Assembly: GCA_010093485.1 (NCBI GenBank)
Contig: MU001508.1
Location: forward strand, 1,316,051 to 1,380,050
From: Karstenula rhodostoma CBS 690.94
Lineage: Eukaryota > Ascomycota > Dothideomycetes > Pleosporales > Didymosphaeriaceae
DNA: 64,000 nucleotides
Reading direction: 5' to 3'
Below, one piece after another: positions 33,880 through 46,300 of this stretch; position 1 is the stretch's first letter, and each line of letters begins with the position of its first letter. Below the pieces are notes generated by a model that saw nothing but the letters and a program-made list of their open reading frames with translations, made no database searches and had not been told where the DNA came from. Both the position numbers and the translations under genes were made by a program.

Positions 33880-35475
33880 AACCGTTTTCAGGTCCACATT
33901 GACGTGGTTTAACGGTGTTAGACTCCCTAAAGACTTGGAGGCGATATACGAATCGTATCTGCAGTTCCGCTGTCGGCAGCCGTGTCCAACGCGATGTTTA
34001 GGCCGAGACATCCTCTGCAGGGTGTACTTCTCGAGACGTCCATTAAAATGGAACGAGTTGGAACATACTTTATCATTCGATACAGACTGCAAGATAGCTT
34101 CGGAACAACAACGGCCTTTCAAAGCACCGTAATACGTCTGTGTAATCCTTTGGTCGAGTACGACCACATACTAGATGATTTCCGCCCCATTCATTGGTCA
34201 GTCTGCGAGTTTCTGACCCAAAGAAACGATCTTAAATTTTACTCTCACAAAAGATTCCCACCTGCGTCGACGAAAGGGAATGCAAACGCAATTATCGTAA
34301 AAACCTGCGTACAGATGCTCAACCACGACGTTCATCCCTCTGCAGTAGGTATTGACGCTGCGTCGCTCCGTTAATACGCTACCATCCATTGGTGTCATCA
34401 CTTGCTCCAAGCTTCCGTTTCGTACGAATTGATAAGCGCTATCGAGAGCTTCATCTCCGTCTCGTCTCACCGAAGGTTATGGATCACCCAGTATATCATC
34501 CCGAAGATTACAGCATCTCCTCTGCAAAGTATGCTGAAGCAATTGCGAGAAGTACACACATGGTTAGTCAAAGACACAAGGTCCATAACATACACGTACT
34601 TTCGATAATCTCCACGTCACGCTTGATATCACCTACTCCCTAGCGTTCCAATCTGTGCCCTGGCTAGGGCATTTCGATACAATGCTGATTGTGAGGAATC
34701 TTGCGCGCGCTTACACACAGAGTGAGCGTTTATCCGATGCCGTCTCGTGGCTTGAAGCAGTTTTAGAACCTATTGCAGAAAGTGACCGCGAAGCTGACGG
34801 CAAACGCATCTGGATTTTGAATAGCCTCGGTATCATGTATGATCAACAAACGAAGTTTGACACGGCCGTTGTCACCTAGATGCGAGCTTTGTCTTTACAG
34901 CAGGGTAGACTTGAAGCGAGTCATCTGGACATCGTATGGACTAAGAATGAGTTGGGTCGTGTTTACCGTCACCTGTGGCGGCTTTTCGATGCGGAGAAAA
35001 TGCATTTAGAGGCGCTGAACACATTGGAGAGACAGCTTCCAAGTACGGGTCCTTCTGTGATATGGACGAAGAATACATTGGCTCGGACCTATCGCTTCCT
35101 GGGCCGTTCGGACGAGTCCTTGAAGCTTCATGAAGAAGGGCTGTCCGTACAATTCGCCACGATTGGATCAAACCACTGCCATACACTTTGACCGCTATCA
35201 GATATTGCACGATGTCTCAGAGACCAGGGTAAGATCGATTTGGTGTATATGAAATTCTTGAAGGTAGCACAAGGTCGATCAAACACGCTGGGCGAGTTGC
35301 ATCCTGATACTCTCTGGTCGTTGAATGATGTCGGTTTAGTTTTATCCCTGCTCAACAAAAGTTAAGAGGCCAATACATATCATGAGAAAGCATGGCATGG
35401 CCAGATCGACTGCTTCGGAAAAGATCATGAACACACGAAGTGGACGGAAAGCGTTCTAGAGGCGTATTCATAGTT
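33880..35475 (+). pseudogene. Broken NLR-type gene: winged-helix region and TPR repeats
   Basis: Around 33899-34130, LPKDLEAIYESYL..RPLKWNELEHTLSFD matches the segment after NACHT in fungal NLR/ankyrin proteins; a frame change leads to LCNPLVEYDHILDDFRPIHWSVCEFLTQ. From about 34650 to 35475, kinesin-light-chain-like TPRs follow (LARAYTQSERLSDAVSWLEAVL, LGRVYRHL..DAEKMHLEAL, LGELHPDTLWSLNDVG, YHEKAW..CFGKDHEHT). The chain is broken by TAG at 34877 within one frame, by a stop after GSNHCHTL, and by TAA near 35362. No NACHT P-loop was found upstream. I infer a 5'-truncated, decayed NLR, though two fused fragments are possible. Confidence 0.65.
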
Positions 35476-36168
35476 GGCACTTCGGAGTAGTTCAGGCAAA
35501 GGCCACGTTCAGCCAGAAACACGCCAACTGTTCGCTATTAATGTCGAACGTCTTCGTCTAAATCACACCCCACATATGCTATTATAGCATAGGCAATCAT
35601 TCTAGGCCTGTCTATAATAAATACTACTCTATTGCTTATATAGATACTAGAGCTCTTACAGAACCAGGCCGAAAGTCGGAGCACTATCGGCGCCTTTCAA
35701 AAGTTCTTTTACCACCTTACCAGGGCGCTGGAGGTAGATACCGCCAATCTATACTATAGTCAAGACAGACTATCGATACAGTCAAAAATGCACCATCAGT
35801 GAAGACCGTTTAACGAAACAGTTAAGCCGGGACATTCACGTATTCAAGTCTAGTTCAACAAGTTTGGATGTTCCACTTGGAAGCGTCTCTCCCTCCAAAA
35901 TATGCGGCGGGTTCACGTCATAACAATTAAGGGGAGTGTTAATTGTCAAATCAACTGCGGACCCTCAATAGAAACCCACACCACGGTCGTAGCCCCGCAC
36001 TACCAGGCCAACAAGCATCGCTAGACGCAGAAAATGTTCGGGAGTGCCAAAGCGCTGAGCTTTGAGACTACCTAGGCGCTTGAATAAAGCTTTGCTGGGC
36101 CGTCTTTCCCACTTGCGCTACAATCATCCAACGCTCTATTCCTCATATAACTCCGTTGGAACTTGAGA
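35476..36168. other. Intergenic, no gene seen
   Basis: Slightly AT-rich DNA with no protein-like frame; it contains the upstream region of the F-box gene. Confidence 0.55.
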
Positions 36169-37852
36169 ATGTTCATTTTCTCATGGATCAGAAAGTGGCG
36201 CGAACAACGCCAGCTTATCAGAGAAACAGAGGCACGCGAAGCCGAGAGACGGATCCAGCGAAAGAAGCGGGATGACCAACAGTCTCAAGCCCTCCTCCTC
36301 GCCCTGTACGAGCTGCAGCGCACCATGGACCCACTTATATCCGCGCAGGTGTACAATAATCGCTTCTGTCCCCTTACACGTCTGCCAGAGGAGCTCCTTC
36401 TGTGTACTATGGACTTCCTATGCGATGACGCTGTTGCGTTGCAATGTCTCCGGGTAGTAACGAGGACATTCTATCGTCTTTCCAACCTTCCAGCGATGTT
36501 TTTGAGACGTTTATGGTATTTACCATATCCGATTTCCTCCAGGTGCGAAAATCATCATCACCAGGATTATTTAAGGTGGAAATATCGGCGGCTCCTGCAA
36601 AGGGACGGCCGGTGCGACAACTGCAGGCGTTGGAACGACGCCCATGAACATCAGTACTTCGACGACTGCCAATTCCAGCAGAATCACCGGCGGTACCGGG
36701 ACCCTTTTACTCTCGATTCCTTTCTTTTACCGCAGGCTCCACTGCTATGTCTGCAACAGTCTTCACGACGTCTGCCAATTCTCCACCTACCAGCAGTCAG
36801 TGTATCAACCGAAGCGACTGTGTCTGGGCCAGCAGGGATCGGTACAGTTATGTGAGCACATTCAAATCACCTGGGCCAGCATCAAGTCCCACATCGACAA
36901 CTGGCGGCAGCAGCAGGGGGGAAGAGGAGACTGGCAAGCCTGCCTCAACAGCTTCAAGATTGAGTGTCACGATAATAGCCATGACACGCGCTGTACGGCC
37001 TCAGAGGCACCGACTTGTCCCCGAGCCCGCCTCGGCACCGGCACCGGCAGATATGGTTCGAGCATCGCGGTTCTCATTATAGAGTGGATACCCCACAGCC
37101 GCATCGACGCGCTCCCTCTCACCGCGGACGGCCGAATGCCCGCGCCAGAGTTGAGGGCGCTGTTCCAGAGGCTTCGAAGTCTAGGACCGGCCGACATGTT
37201 GTGCCCTTCATACCTCTCCGGCGCTTTACCCGAGATGGCGTTATTCAGTCCATTGTCTCCTGTACGACGCTTTGTTTACTACAAGACGGGCGAAGATGAG
37301 ATAGGACCTGGGCCAGCATCATCCCCCCCGCTTCCCTCGAACCCGTGGCTACCATGGCATCATGGCTATCACATAAAAAGAGGAAAGAATGGCACGAAGC
37401 TAGACATCAGGCTCCATTACCCAAGCGATGCCAGAGGTACCAACATTTCCTCGCAGTGCCTAGTAGTCAGCTACAGGAAAGACATCATGATCTGTGAGAT
37501 GACGGCGTTGACGGATCCTGCTATCAAGATTATTCCCACCGACCACTGGCTCCACGCACTGGACCCCCGAACATATTCCCACCCGCAAGCAAACCATATC
37601 AGACCTTTGTGCAAGGACCTGGCCTGCGCCAACTACTATCTAAGGCAAAAAGACCATTACGCCTACTCCACCTGGCCCCATGCTGACAAGGTCTCAAACG
37701 AATACGCCTTGGCCACTTTTTTGGTCCCTTTGCGTATTGGCAAAGCACAACGCCTTGTTGTCCCCCAATCCATTGATCTACTTGATTTCATGGTATCTAT
37801 ATACAATATCTCAAAAGAATTGTGGGATACCATAGCTACATACGGTCTGTAG
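36169..37852 (+). CDS. F-box protein
   Basis: The ATG at 36169 (MFIFSWIRKWREQRQL) starts the protein. A 43-nt intron (36693-36735, GTACCG...ACCGCAG) joins two otherwise out-of-register frames and gives 546 residues. An arginine/glutamate-rich helix (residues 10-55) precedes the F-box at about 67-105 (CPLTRLPEELLLCTMDFL..ALQCLRVVTRTFYRLS). Behind it are cysteine/histidine motifs (CDNCRRW; HCYVCNSLHDVCQFS; CLGQQGSVQLCEHIQITW) usual in a large fungal F-box family. F-box proteins bring substrates to SCF ubiquitin ligases; the substrate is unknown. The intron is short and its donor weak, so a frameshift in a decaying gene is the alternative. Confidence 0.7.
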
Positions 37853-38593
37853 AGACCTGGCATGGGTCCAAATGAGTTCCACTCCATTCTTGGACACTTG
37901 CATGTCCTACCACTTGATGGATTCTTAACCGCGTCCCATCACTCTAAATTCATGTTAGCCACCCTTGCGGGCCCACCCGAGGCCTCTCTACGGGACTTAC
38001 CACATGCCTCGCAGCCACTAGTGGCAGGCCATAGCACTAGGCCCTGATCAGTGAAAGGATATATGAGTCAACACCCCGGCATTGTGCCAAAAACGTCTTA
38101 GTGGTAGGTTATCATTGAGTTGGATACCTGGACGCTAGTGCGAAAAGAGCATGTTTTGGCCCCCATACGAACGAACATAAGTATAATAGATGAGCGCGAT
38201 CTAATTTGAAATAGGCAGCAGTTCGTATACGAGACCCACGTCCCCCAACTTCATGCATGAGGTAAGATGGAAAACATTGTGCACAGCTCTCGAAACTACA
38301 ATTTTCCCGAAGATTGAGTTAGATTGTAGGCAGCTGTCAGGCAACTGCGCTCTAAATGATATACTCTGGTCTAACTCGGCTCCGGTGTAATCTGGCAAGG
38401 TGGCAGAGGTCCAACGCATCCGGTGAGATTTGGGTTGGTTTTACGAATCCGAATCTTCTCCATCCTACAATCATGCATATAAAAGCAACCTCTTTTCCAC
38501 TACAATGAACAGACATAAGCTCCATCGCACAATTGCAATTCCATAGTCTCATTCTTCTCAACCTGCAACGCTCTGTCTACGCCAGCTTCCACG
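37853..38593. other. Intergenic with LysM-gene promoter
   Basis: No gene is visible. A clear TATA box TATAAAA at 38478-38484 stands 110 bases before the LysM-gene ATG. Confidence 0.6.
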
Positions 38594-39291
38594 ATGTTCA
38601 ACATCCCCCTTACAGCAAGCATAGCGCTGCTTGCGCTCGCGTCCGTTGCGATCGCCAGCCCTCTGCAGTCCACCACCCTCCAACCTCGTCAAGCAACTCT
38701 GCCCCCCACCTGCACCGATTTTTACAGCCCCGAATCAGGCAACGTGTGCATTACCCGCCCAACAAACTGTACGTACCCCCGTTTCACCCCCAGCACGCCC
38801 CGCTAACCCACCTCAGGCCTCGCAAACTACACCGTCACCCCCGGCGAAAGCTGCGGCACCGTCGTCGATCGCTTCGCAAACTTCACCGCCACAGACCTCT
38901 ACGCCTGGAACCCGTAAGCCCTTCTCCTTCCCCTTCCACCCCCTCTGACCCCCTCAGCGAAATCCGCCAAGACTGCACCGGCCTCCGCGCCTACGTCCCC
39001 GTCTGCATTGGCGTCCCCAACTACGTCTACCCGGGCCTTCTGGGCCCCGTCTTCGGCGGACGCAAGGCCACCGCCAACCGTACACCTGTCCCCGTCCAGC
39101 CGGGCATCGTGGCAAACTGTGGCGCGTACCAGTATACCGATAGCAAGGGCGAGGTCAGCTTCGCGCAGCTGCTAAGTAGTAACCACATCACGCAGCAGCA
39201 GTGGAACACCTGGAATTGGCCTGGGAAGGATCCGAAGGATAATTGGGCTGTTTTTGCGGGGTATTGGTCGTGTATTGCGCTGAAGCAGTGA
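38594..39291 (+). CDS. Secreted LysM-domain protein (effector-like)
   Basis: Three exons, 38594-38768, 38817-38913 and 38958-39291, give 201 residues. Both introns are under 50 nt; the first has a GCTAAC branch site. A signal peptide (MFNIPLTASIALLALASVAIA) is followed by a short Pro/Thr part and one clear LysM motif rebuilt by splicing: NCLANYTVTPGESCGTVVDRF..LYAWNPEIRQDC..YVPVCIGV. The C-terminal 100 residues carry two more cysteines and a Trp-rich end. LysM proteins bind chitin oligomers; secreted fungal ones hide chitin from hosts or protect hyphae. With one recognisable LysM and a full signal peptide it fits an effector-like protein, but its role is inferred. Confidence 0.87.
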
Positions 39292-39806
39292 GAGGTTGTG
39301 TTTAGGAATGGGATGGGATGGGGTGGGTGAGGTGAGGTGAGGTGAGGTGGAAGGATGGATTGCGCGCGAGGGATGGGGGTGGATACCTGTTAACATGCTA
39401 AAGATTCACTTGGTTGGGTGATTGGGCTTCTTTGTGATATGTGATATGGAGGACCCGCCATGCACCCGATTATCGCCTTTAATTGGAGTCACTTACAGAC
39501 GAAGGGGGGTATGTTGATAATAGGATGGTAGTTCTTGGTGATAGCTAGGAGGGAAGGTATTACAGGGTAACGGGATACGTGAATTTTGACGTGGGCAGTG
39601 ACTGGGGGCTGGAAGACGCACTTGCGCTAGAACAAGAGAATATTACACTCATTCAGGTTTGCACATCCCTTACATCGCGGTTACCGCGGAGAATTCATTC
39701 AATTATGATCAGATACGATGTCTTACACGCAACGGTGGATATCATTAGTCCCCATCCACTGGAAAGTCCTTACGAGCAGCCATCACCCCCGTACACCCCC
39801 CACCCC
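39292..39806. other. Intergenic with GAGGT microsatellite
   Basis: A GGTGA repeat runs at about 39326-39350, preceded by GGGAT repeats. No gene is visible. Confidence 0.6.
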
Positions 39807-41083
39807 TCACGCATAAACATAACAAAACGGCCCCGCAAGCGTACTGCTCGCCTCCCCAATCGTCACAACCGGCACACCGACGAACCCCAAGTCCAACTCA
39901 TCCTCCAATGTCGCATTCCGGCTCGGCGGCATGTTATTCAGCATGGCCGTATTCCCCACCGCACGCAGCCTCTTTTCAACATCCTGGTTCTGCCATACCC
40001 AATATACACGATCGATCATGGCGTGGTGGAAATAGAAAAACGGGTCGCCGGGGGAAGCGAAGAGGTCGCCGCCCGGTCGCCGCCGACGGTGAAGTGGCCG
40101 GCCGTGTGCACACCGAGGAAGCCGGACACGAAGTCGCCCTGCATGCGGGTGGAGAAGGAGGCGATGTCGGTGTGGTCGGTGATCAGCGAAGAGACCTGGT
40201 CGTCGGTGGACCAGGTAGAGGCAGCGCGGGTTGTGTCCTAGGCCGGACATGTTGGCGTTGGGGGCAACGTCTGTGAGGGCGGGCGCCACGGGGCCGAGGT
40301 TGACGGTGAAGCTGTCTAGGATCAGGTTTCGTGTACGGTGATGCTCGAGGGAAGCGGGGAATGTAGCATACTTCGTAAAAGGACCCGACTGCACACAGCC
40401 TCCGCCGTCACCTGGGGCGAGACTAATCTGGCAGAGATCGTTGGACGGAATGCACGTGGCATTGCGCCCGGGCTGGCTCGAGCCGTCGCCAGACATGCTG
40501 GTGTCGCTGCCGTCCAGGACGGGGGACTTGGACGGGTCGTCCGACCATTTCGGCCAGTTGTAGTAGGGCTGGTAGCTCCTGTAGCTGCACTCGTTCCTCA
40601 GCGCCTGCTCGTATGCCCAGGTGAAGTAGCGATGCCATGTGAGGAAGTTGCCCTGATTGAGTTAGGGAGTGTAGTACTGCGGCATGGGTTCATCATACAG
40701 TTCCGTGGGTTGAAAGTGTTTGGTTGGTGTGTGTTGCTACGAAGTCATCATACTGGAAACGGTCAGCTGAAGTGAATACAAGTGGCATTGACGTACTCTG
40801 GTCTTTGCTCCAGGCGCTACGAATGACGGTGCCTTTGCGGGCTTGCTAGCGAGACACTGAACAGCAGCGATATAATTCTTCTTCTCTTTGGTACTGAAAG
40901 TCGACCTGGGAACTATCAGTCTACGTTCAACTTGGTCAGTACTCCCTTACCATTCTCGTCGCACTGCGATATTGTGCATAGTACATGTCGCGTTCGCGTC
41001 GCCATTTGCCCGCAGGTATCTTGCAAGGTTCCAAGCACCCTGAGAGGCTAATGCGTCAGTCTTAGCGCTGCTCGTACTGCCAA
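39807..41083 (-). pseudogene. Tyrosinase pseudogene
   Basis: Exon-like blocks on the minus strand, 41083-40951, 40905-40797, 40752-40699 and 40652-39807, are joined by three canonical 44-46 nt introns. They read ALASQGAWNLARYLR, RREWSTFSTKEKKNYI, then the CuA site: HTNQT, THGTGNFLTWHRYF with all three histidines. GLGHNPRC follows, but near 40215 the frame shifts: the CuB histidines (GVHTAGHFT) lie in another frame until about 40075. There one missing base restores PGGDLFASPGDPFFYFHHAMIDRVYWVWQ and the normal end FCYVYA. A few codons after NPRCL are also lost, and I find no signal peptide or start codon. Tyrosinases oxidise phenols for melanin; this copy cannot make a complete CuB centre. Confidence 0.8.
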
Positions 41084-42224
41084 CTGCGAATCGCTTGATT
41101 TTGATTGTAGTGGCCCCTCGAAGCGGTGACTGGCCATAGAGGGCTCTGGATGAAAATTAGAGGCCTGCGCACGCGTACATCCTGCACACCGATCGACGCA
41201 TCTGCACATTCCCTCACTTCACAATCCGGGGCTAGGTGCTCACGTCAAGCCTTGTGTGTCTGGCAATGAGCTTCTAGGCTTTTGGAGGTGATGGGGCCAA
41301 CGGAACCGGTAGACCAAGGCTGAACCTGCCCAGCCCCGTAAATTTGTATTCCGGATATTACGCGAAAGCTATTGAAATGGTAAAGACTTTCGAATGGCGA
41401 ACTTGGTAGAACTTCTTAACCCTGCGCAGAGACGGATAGTTGCAAAATCATTGTCACGTGGAGAGCTTGCATGCCCCTTTACCCATGCGATTTATAGCCT
41501 TATAGAGCAAGACATCCCAAGCTGAGGCGAAACGTGAGTTTCGACCGGCTGCAGTTTTGCGATACAATTACACGGTACGTCTGTGGCCGTGGCAGTGAGG
41601 CTTGCTATGCGGAACGCGTCGCGCGACAGGCCGAACAAAGAATTTCCATGAACCGGGCTGGAGGATCTGTTGTGTATTCAAGGGACCCCGGACCCGAGAT
41701 GGAGCACAGATAGTTTCCGTATTTGCGGGACATGATCGCCTGAGGGCCGAAACAGAAGTGCGCGCCGTGTCCAAGCGGGTAGTCGGCAGCGGAATAAGTG
41801 TTTACGAGGCGCTATGCTGCGCGTCTTAAAAAGATCAGTAGGCCGACTTGGGAAAACCTTATGGCCGTGCGTCCTGGACGTAACGCGTGTCGCCCGTTGC
41901 TGTGGCTCCATTTGGTTGCAAAGGAACGGATTGGGTAGTGTGGTGATGACAGGACGGGTGGCCGCAGTTACGGAGTTGACGCCAAATGTCCCCACGACGG
42001 GAGCAACCATCCATCCTCCGCACTGGACGGGGTTTTACAGCACTTGCATCTGAGCTGCGTCGTCACAGCAGTTGCTTGTCCCGGGAGATAATTTTAGTTA
42101 ATTTTAGTTAATTCATGGGTACTGCTACCGGCATGTCACATGACGACATCTCGTAATTAAGGTAGCCCCTGCCGCAAACACTGATACTATCCGGCCCATC
42201 GAAATAAAGGAAAGCATTTTCAAA
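41084..42224. other. Intergenic, no gene seen
   Basis: Overlapping frames on both strands at 41568-42053 lack domains. A doubled TTTTAGTTAATTTTAGTTAA lies near 42092. No start exon for the tyrosinase was found here. Confidence 0.5.
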
Positions 42225-43341
42225 ATGCCTGCTGTGCGGAAAACAGGTACAGAGAATGCATTGAAGCGGCAAGCCTCCAGTGCTATGCCTGCTCTTACTC
42301 CGGAGTACATCGCCTTTTCCAACGCCTAAGGAATCCTCTCCATCACCGGCACCTTCTTCACCGCAGCTCTTATCATTGTAAAACTGCGTTGTTATGTGCG
42401 GATCACGATGCTAAAGGTTTTTGGAAAGGATGACTACAGGATGGTAGTGTCTATGGTGAGTTACAGGGTGACTTAATGAAATGTCATGCATGTACTCACT
42501 ACCCTTGCGTTTTGCCGCGGCTTCCAGAGGCTCGCGAAGTATCATATTTGGTACTCACTACTCTCAGATGTTTGCAGCTGCTACTTTCGCCTGCTTCGTC
42601 ATAGGAACTCACCACGGTCTAGGCAATCATCTCCCGGTCCCTCTGATGGACGCCGATATGTACAAGAGCTTCTCTAAAACTTTATACGTCCATTCACTCC
42701 TGATCATGGTCGGCATCTCGTGTGTCAAGATATCCATCGCTTTTTCGCTTCTACGACTCTCCGCAACGAAGAGGCAAACTCGGTTTCTACAGGACGCCAT
42801 CCTGTTCATCGTCGCAATTACACTCGCTTCTGCGGGTACACTCCCTTTCCAATGTTTTCCCGTGGAAGCTGCTTGGGATTCAAGTCTTCGACCTGCACCG
42901 TTTGGAAGTGGGAGTGTCCGTTGCTTTGAAAACACCACCTTTCGAGATCTGGGGCTCATGAATAGTTGTGAGTATGCAACTACCGCTCCAATTAACAAAG
43001 CTAATCAAAGCAGTTTTCAACACAACATCACCACCGACGTTCTTTTCGCCACCCTACCTATCCCGCTCATATGGAAACTGCACATCAACATGCGCACAAA
43101 GATATCGCTGATTGTCATTCTTTCCCTCGGATGGTTTGCCAGCGCAGCAGCCATCGTGAAAGTGGCAAAGCAGTATACAGTACTTGACGACCTCGACTGG
43201 ACGGCACACGATTCGTTCAACGTCTGGAACTATATTGAGCTCACAGTTGGAATCATCGCTGCGTCCTTGCCTGCTTTGAAACCCCTCTTCCACTGGGCCC
43301 TCTATACTGTGAGCGCGTTCTCTTCTAGCGGGCGGACATAA
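42225..43341 (+). pseudogene. SAT4/rhodopsin-type membrane protein pseudogene
   Basis: The first exon, 42225-42455, reads MPALTPEYIAFSNA, stop, then GILSITGTFFTAALIIVKLRCYV and FGKDDYRMVVSM: an in-frame TAA at 42327 cuts the first transmembrane segment off from the start. An intron of 112 nt (42456-42567) contains a 59-base retroposon insertion; without it the intron would be 53 nt. The second part, from 42568, gives GTHHGLGNH, VGISCVKISIAFSLLRL, and NITTDVLFATLPIPLIWKL, typical of the fungal SAT4/rhodopsin-like family with seven membrane segments. A GTGAGT...CAG pair at 42968-43013 would remove 46 nt and break the frame, so it is either not spliced or marks another lesion. The C-terminal tail is short. 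Confidence 0.75.
42492..42561 (+). mobile_element. 5'-truncated SINE-like insertion (48 bp) with 11-bp target duplications
   Basis: GTACTCACTAC at 42492-42502 is repeated exactly at 42551-42561. Between them are 48 bases (42503-42550) matching the last part of the 33-kb element: GTTTTGCCGCGGCTT, then CTCGCGAAGTATCATATTTG. The shared end and the variable start are what 5' truncation during retroposition leaves. It sits inside an intron, upstream of a CTCTCAG acceptor. Confidence 0.8.
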
Positions 43342-46300
43342 GGCACAGTCGGGTATTTATCATATAGGGACGCACGCTCTGTGGGCTACTATAATATAGG
43401 GAGTCAAGACAACAAAGGGATTAAAATACACAGCATTAGCAACACAGAGCACGCTAGAAACGAGTCTAGAAGACCCTACAGCATAGAAATCTCATTATAA
43501 AGGTCACAGGTTTTTAGGAAAGCAGACAAGGAGGTATGGGATGTGGTTAATACAAAGGACAGTACCAAGAGTATCAAGACAACAGAGTTAGGTCCAAAGG
43601 ATATCATAATAACTAGAGAGGTCTACATCAGCTGATGTTTATATTATATTAGAAACCCGTATCTCCAAGACGACCATACATGCGCGTTAGATAGCGACTA
43701 ATTTAAAGAATTGAATTTATCAGTTAGATAGAAGATAACCGCATAATGTTAGTCACTATTCTACATACATATTAAAGATTGAGCTGGCGCAGAATACCCA
43801 GTTACATACCTAGGGTCATATATAAGTGAGGTCAGTCGTGGTAGCGGTGTAGGCATTTTAGACCTAGAGCCGCGGCCCCAGGGAGATACCAACCACGTGC
43901 CTATACACGTCAATACCTTCCCCACGCCCGTAGATTAACTACAGTGAATCAAGATTGTAATAATATAGAAAAGGCATATAATAATAAGTATAGGAGCAAC
44001 TTGGAAGTATCACACTAACCCTTGCTAAGATATGTTAACATATTGGAGGGGAGTCCATTTTCTTGGTGTCTCTCTTTGGCGACATAGAATGGACAGTGCA
44101 ATTACTGTTGGACTTTCTGCGAGGTGAGTAACATCGTAGTGACATAACCTTGGGGGCCCGGCTTACACTCTATGCGGGTGTCGCTAAAGTTACGGTTCAC
44201 AACCGTACCTCTCTTTTGCGACCAGGAGATCGCCATCGCCAGCTTATAGAATACTTACAAAGAGATCCCACGAGATCCGATCTATGGTCCAGTATAATTG
44301 ACAACTTAGAAAACAATAAGTACAACTTACAGCCCAGTAAATGACACATATCTTTGTCGGGTGATGATGCAAGTAAGACAGGAGGCTGATGTCCAATAAT
44401 AGTATTCTTGAAGACGTATTCGACCAGTAGCGGCACATTTCTACCGTTTTGCGACAAATCAGAATATAAAAACCGACTGTGCCTTCGCATCACTTCAATA
44501 ATAACTGGTAGATGTGTGTCTAATGCTGATAGTAACTCCACTGTCCATGGGACTTACGAATCGCTATCGATCTGGAGCTTAGGGAAACTTGCACCTCGAC
44601 TTAGCAGCACAAATTATCGATGAGCCTGGCTTCCAGACGGTGGGCTTAGACCAAGATATATCTGGGTCTCGCTTGAATATGTCGGCGATACGTTTCTTTC
44701 TGACGCGCAAGAGCTTCTCGAACACAGGGCTGAGGCGGCTGTGTAATCCCGATGTTGGGATGAACCTTGCGCTTACTCCGATGTTACATCTGTCAATTAC
44801 CGACGTCAATCTTACAAGGGGACCGTCGAGGAGTTTCCGAACGCCCAAAACATGGTAAAGACTTCGGTACCACTATTAGGTACTCGCTTTATGGGCATCA
44901 CGATTTTCAACACAATACATTCTCGCATCTGTGGGCACCTGCAATTATCAGCTCAGGATTTCACACACGCCCGCTGGCAGCTTCGAACGTATGGAGGATT
45001 TTCTGCGTTCCAAGCGTATAAAAGCTCCCATTCAAGATTCTCTTCGCCCCAGAAGCTGCTCCACGACTCCAGGGCTACTCTGTACACGTGACTTCACGTC
45101 TTCCAACTGCAAGGTTGAGACTGCAAACAAGGACCGCCTTCGCGCTTTAGCATCCTATTTGAAAAGGCTATGTTGTGAGCACCTTGACACAGACTGGCTG
45201 GGTTTCGTTTCTACACCATTCGCAGGCTAGACTTCGCTAAGCACATGTGGCTGCTCCAACAGTCCCATTCTTTGCGGCCGTGACCTGTGAGTATAGCCAC
45301 AGTACTTAAGCAACAGATCTCACGGCGCAAATATGGACAAATTATATACAAAGCCTTCAGCCGAGATCAACACTATCATTTAAACGATTTTTTCTTTTCA
45401 CTGCAAGACATACTTCATACCGCACCAGGTAACAAGGAATGGTTTCAACGCGTTATAACCTGTATATATGAACCCGGAAAACACTCTCCTGAGGACTGAT
45501 CTGTGTCAGCTTTATGAGCGCCACGCCTCGTATAGCCGGTGTACGTTCTGATGGCGTCGCTCCGCCAAAGAAAGCACGAGACTCCACTCACAATACAGCC
45601 CCGTCTTCACGGCAGTAACATACCTAACAATGATACCAACCACCACAGCTTGCGCACCCACCTTACCTGTGACCTTTGCCCTCCAGTATCTGCCAGTTCC
45701 CATCCCCGAGAAGGTATTTTACGAGTGAGAAGATCGAGCAAGGATTTAGCTGCTAATAACGAGGGCGGGATTAGGTAGGGAGTGAGTTGTAAGGCGGATC
45801 GCTGAAACTTGCCGAGCTTAGTTATGCGCTGACTGTGCCACCAGACCATCACTTGTCTTCCTATTCGGCGCCAAATGTCCCAGATCTTCCTCTAGTAGCG
45901 TATCTTGCCAAAAGGTCAGCGTCGTGTAACAAGCACGGAGTCGCCCACATGCCGAAACCGTCACCCGGTGACACGTTGAAGATATCCACGACTGTGTTGC
46001 AAGGCTGCTTAGGTACAGCTGAGCGAGTGAGGAGCTCTTTGTCAAGGTCCTAGGGTTGTTCTTGAAGGATATCTTCACAAAAGCAAATGCAATTCTAGCC
46101 TATACATATTTCCTACCCCTGTTGTTTCATATATACCGTTTGATAATGCTACACCAAACTCTCAAGCATCGCCTGCTCAACACTCCTCCAATACTCAGTG
46201 TGTATGAGTCCGTACTATACCGAGTGCATACCCAACAGTCGAGAACCTATAGTACTCGTGGACTTTACTTGAATTCGTAGATTAAAAGCTCTCTCATGGC

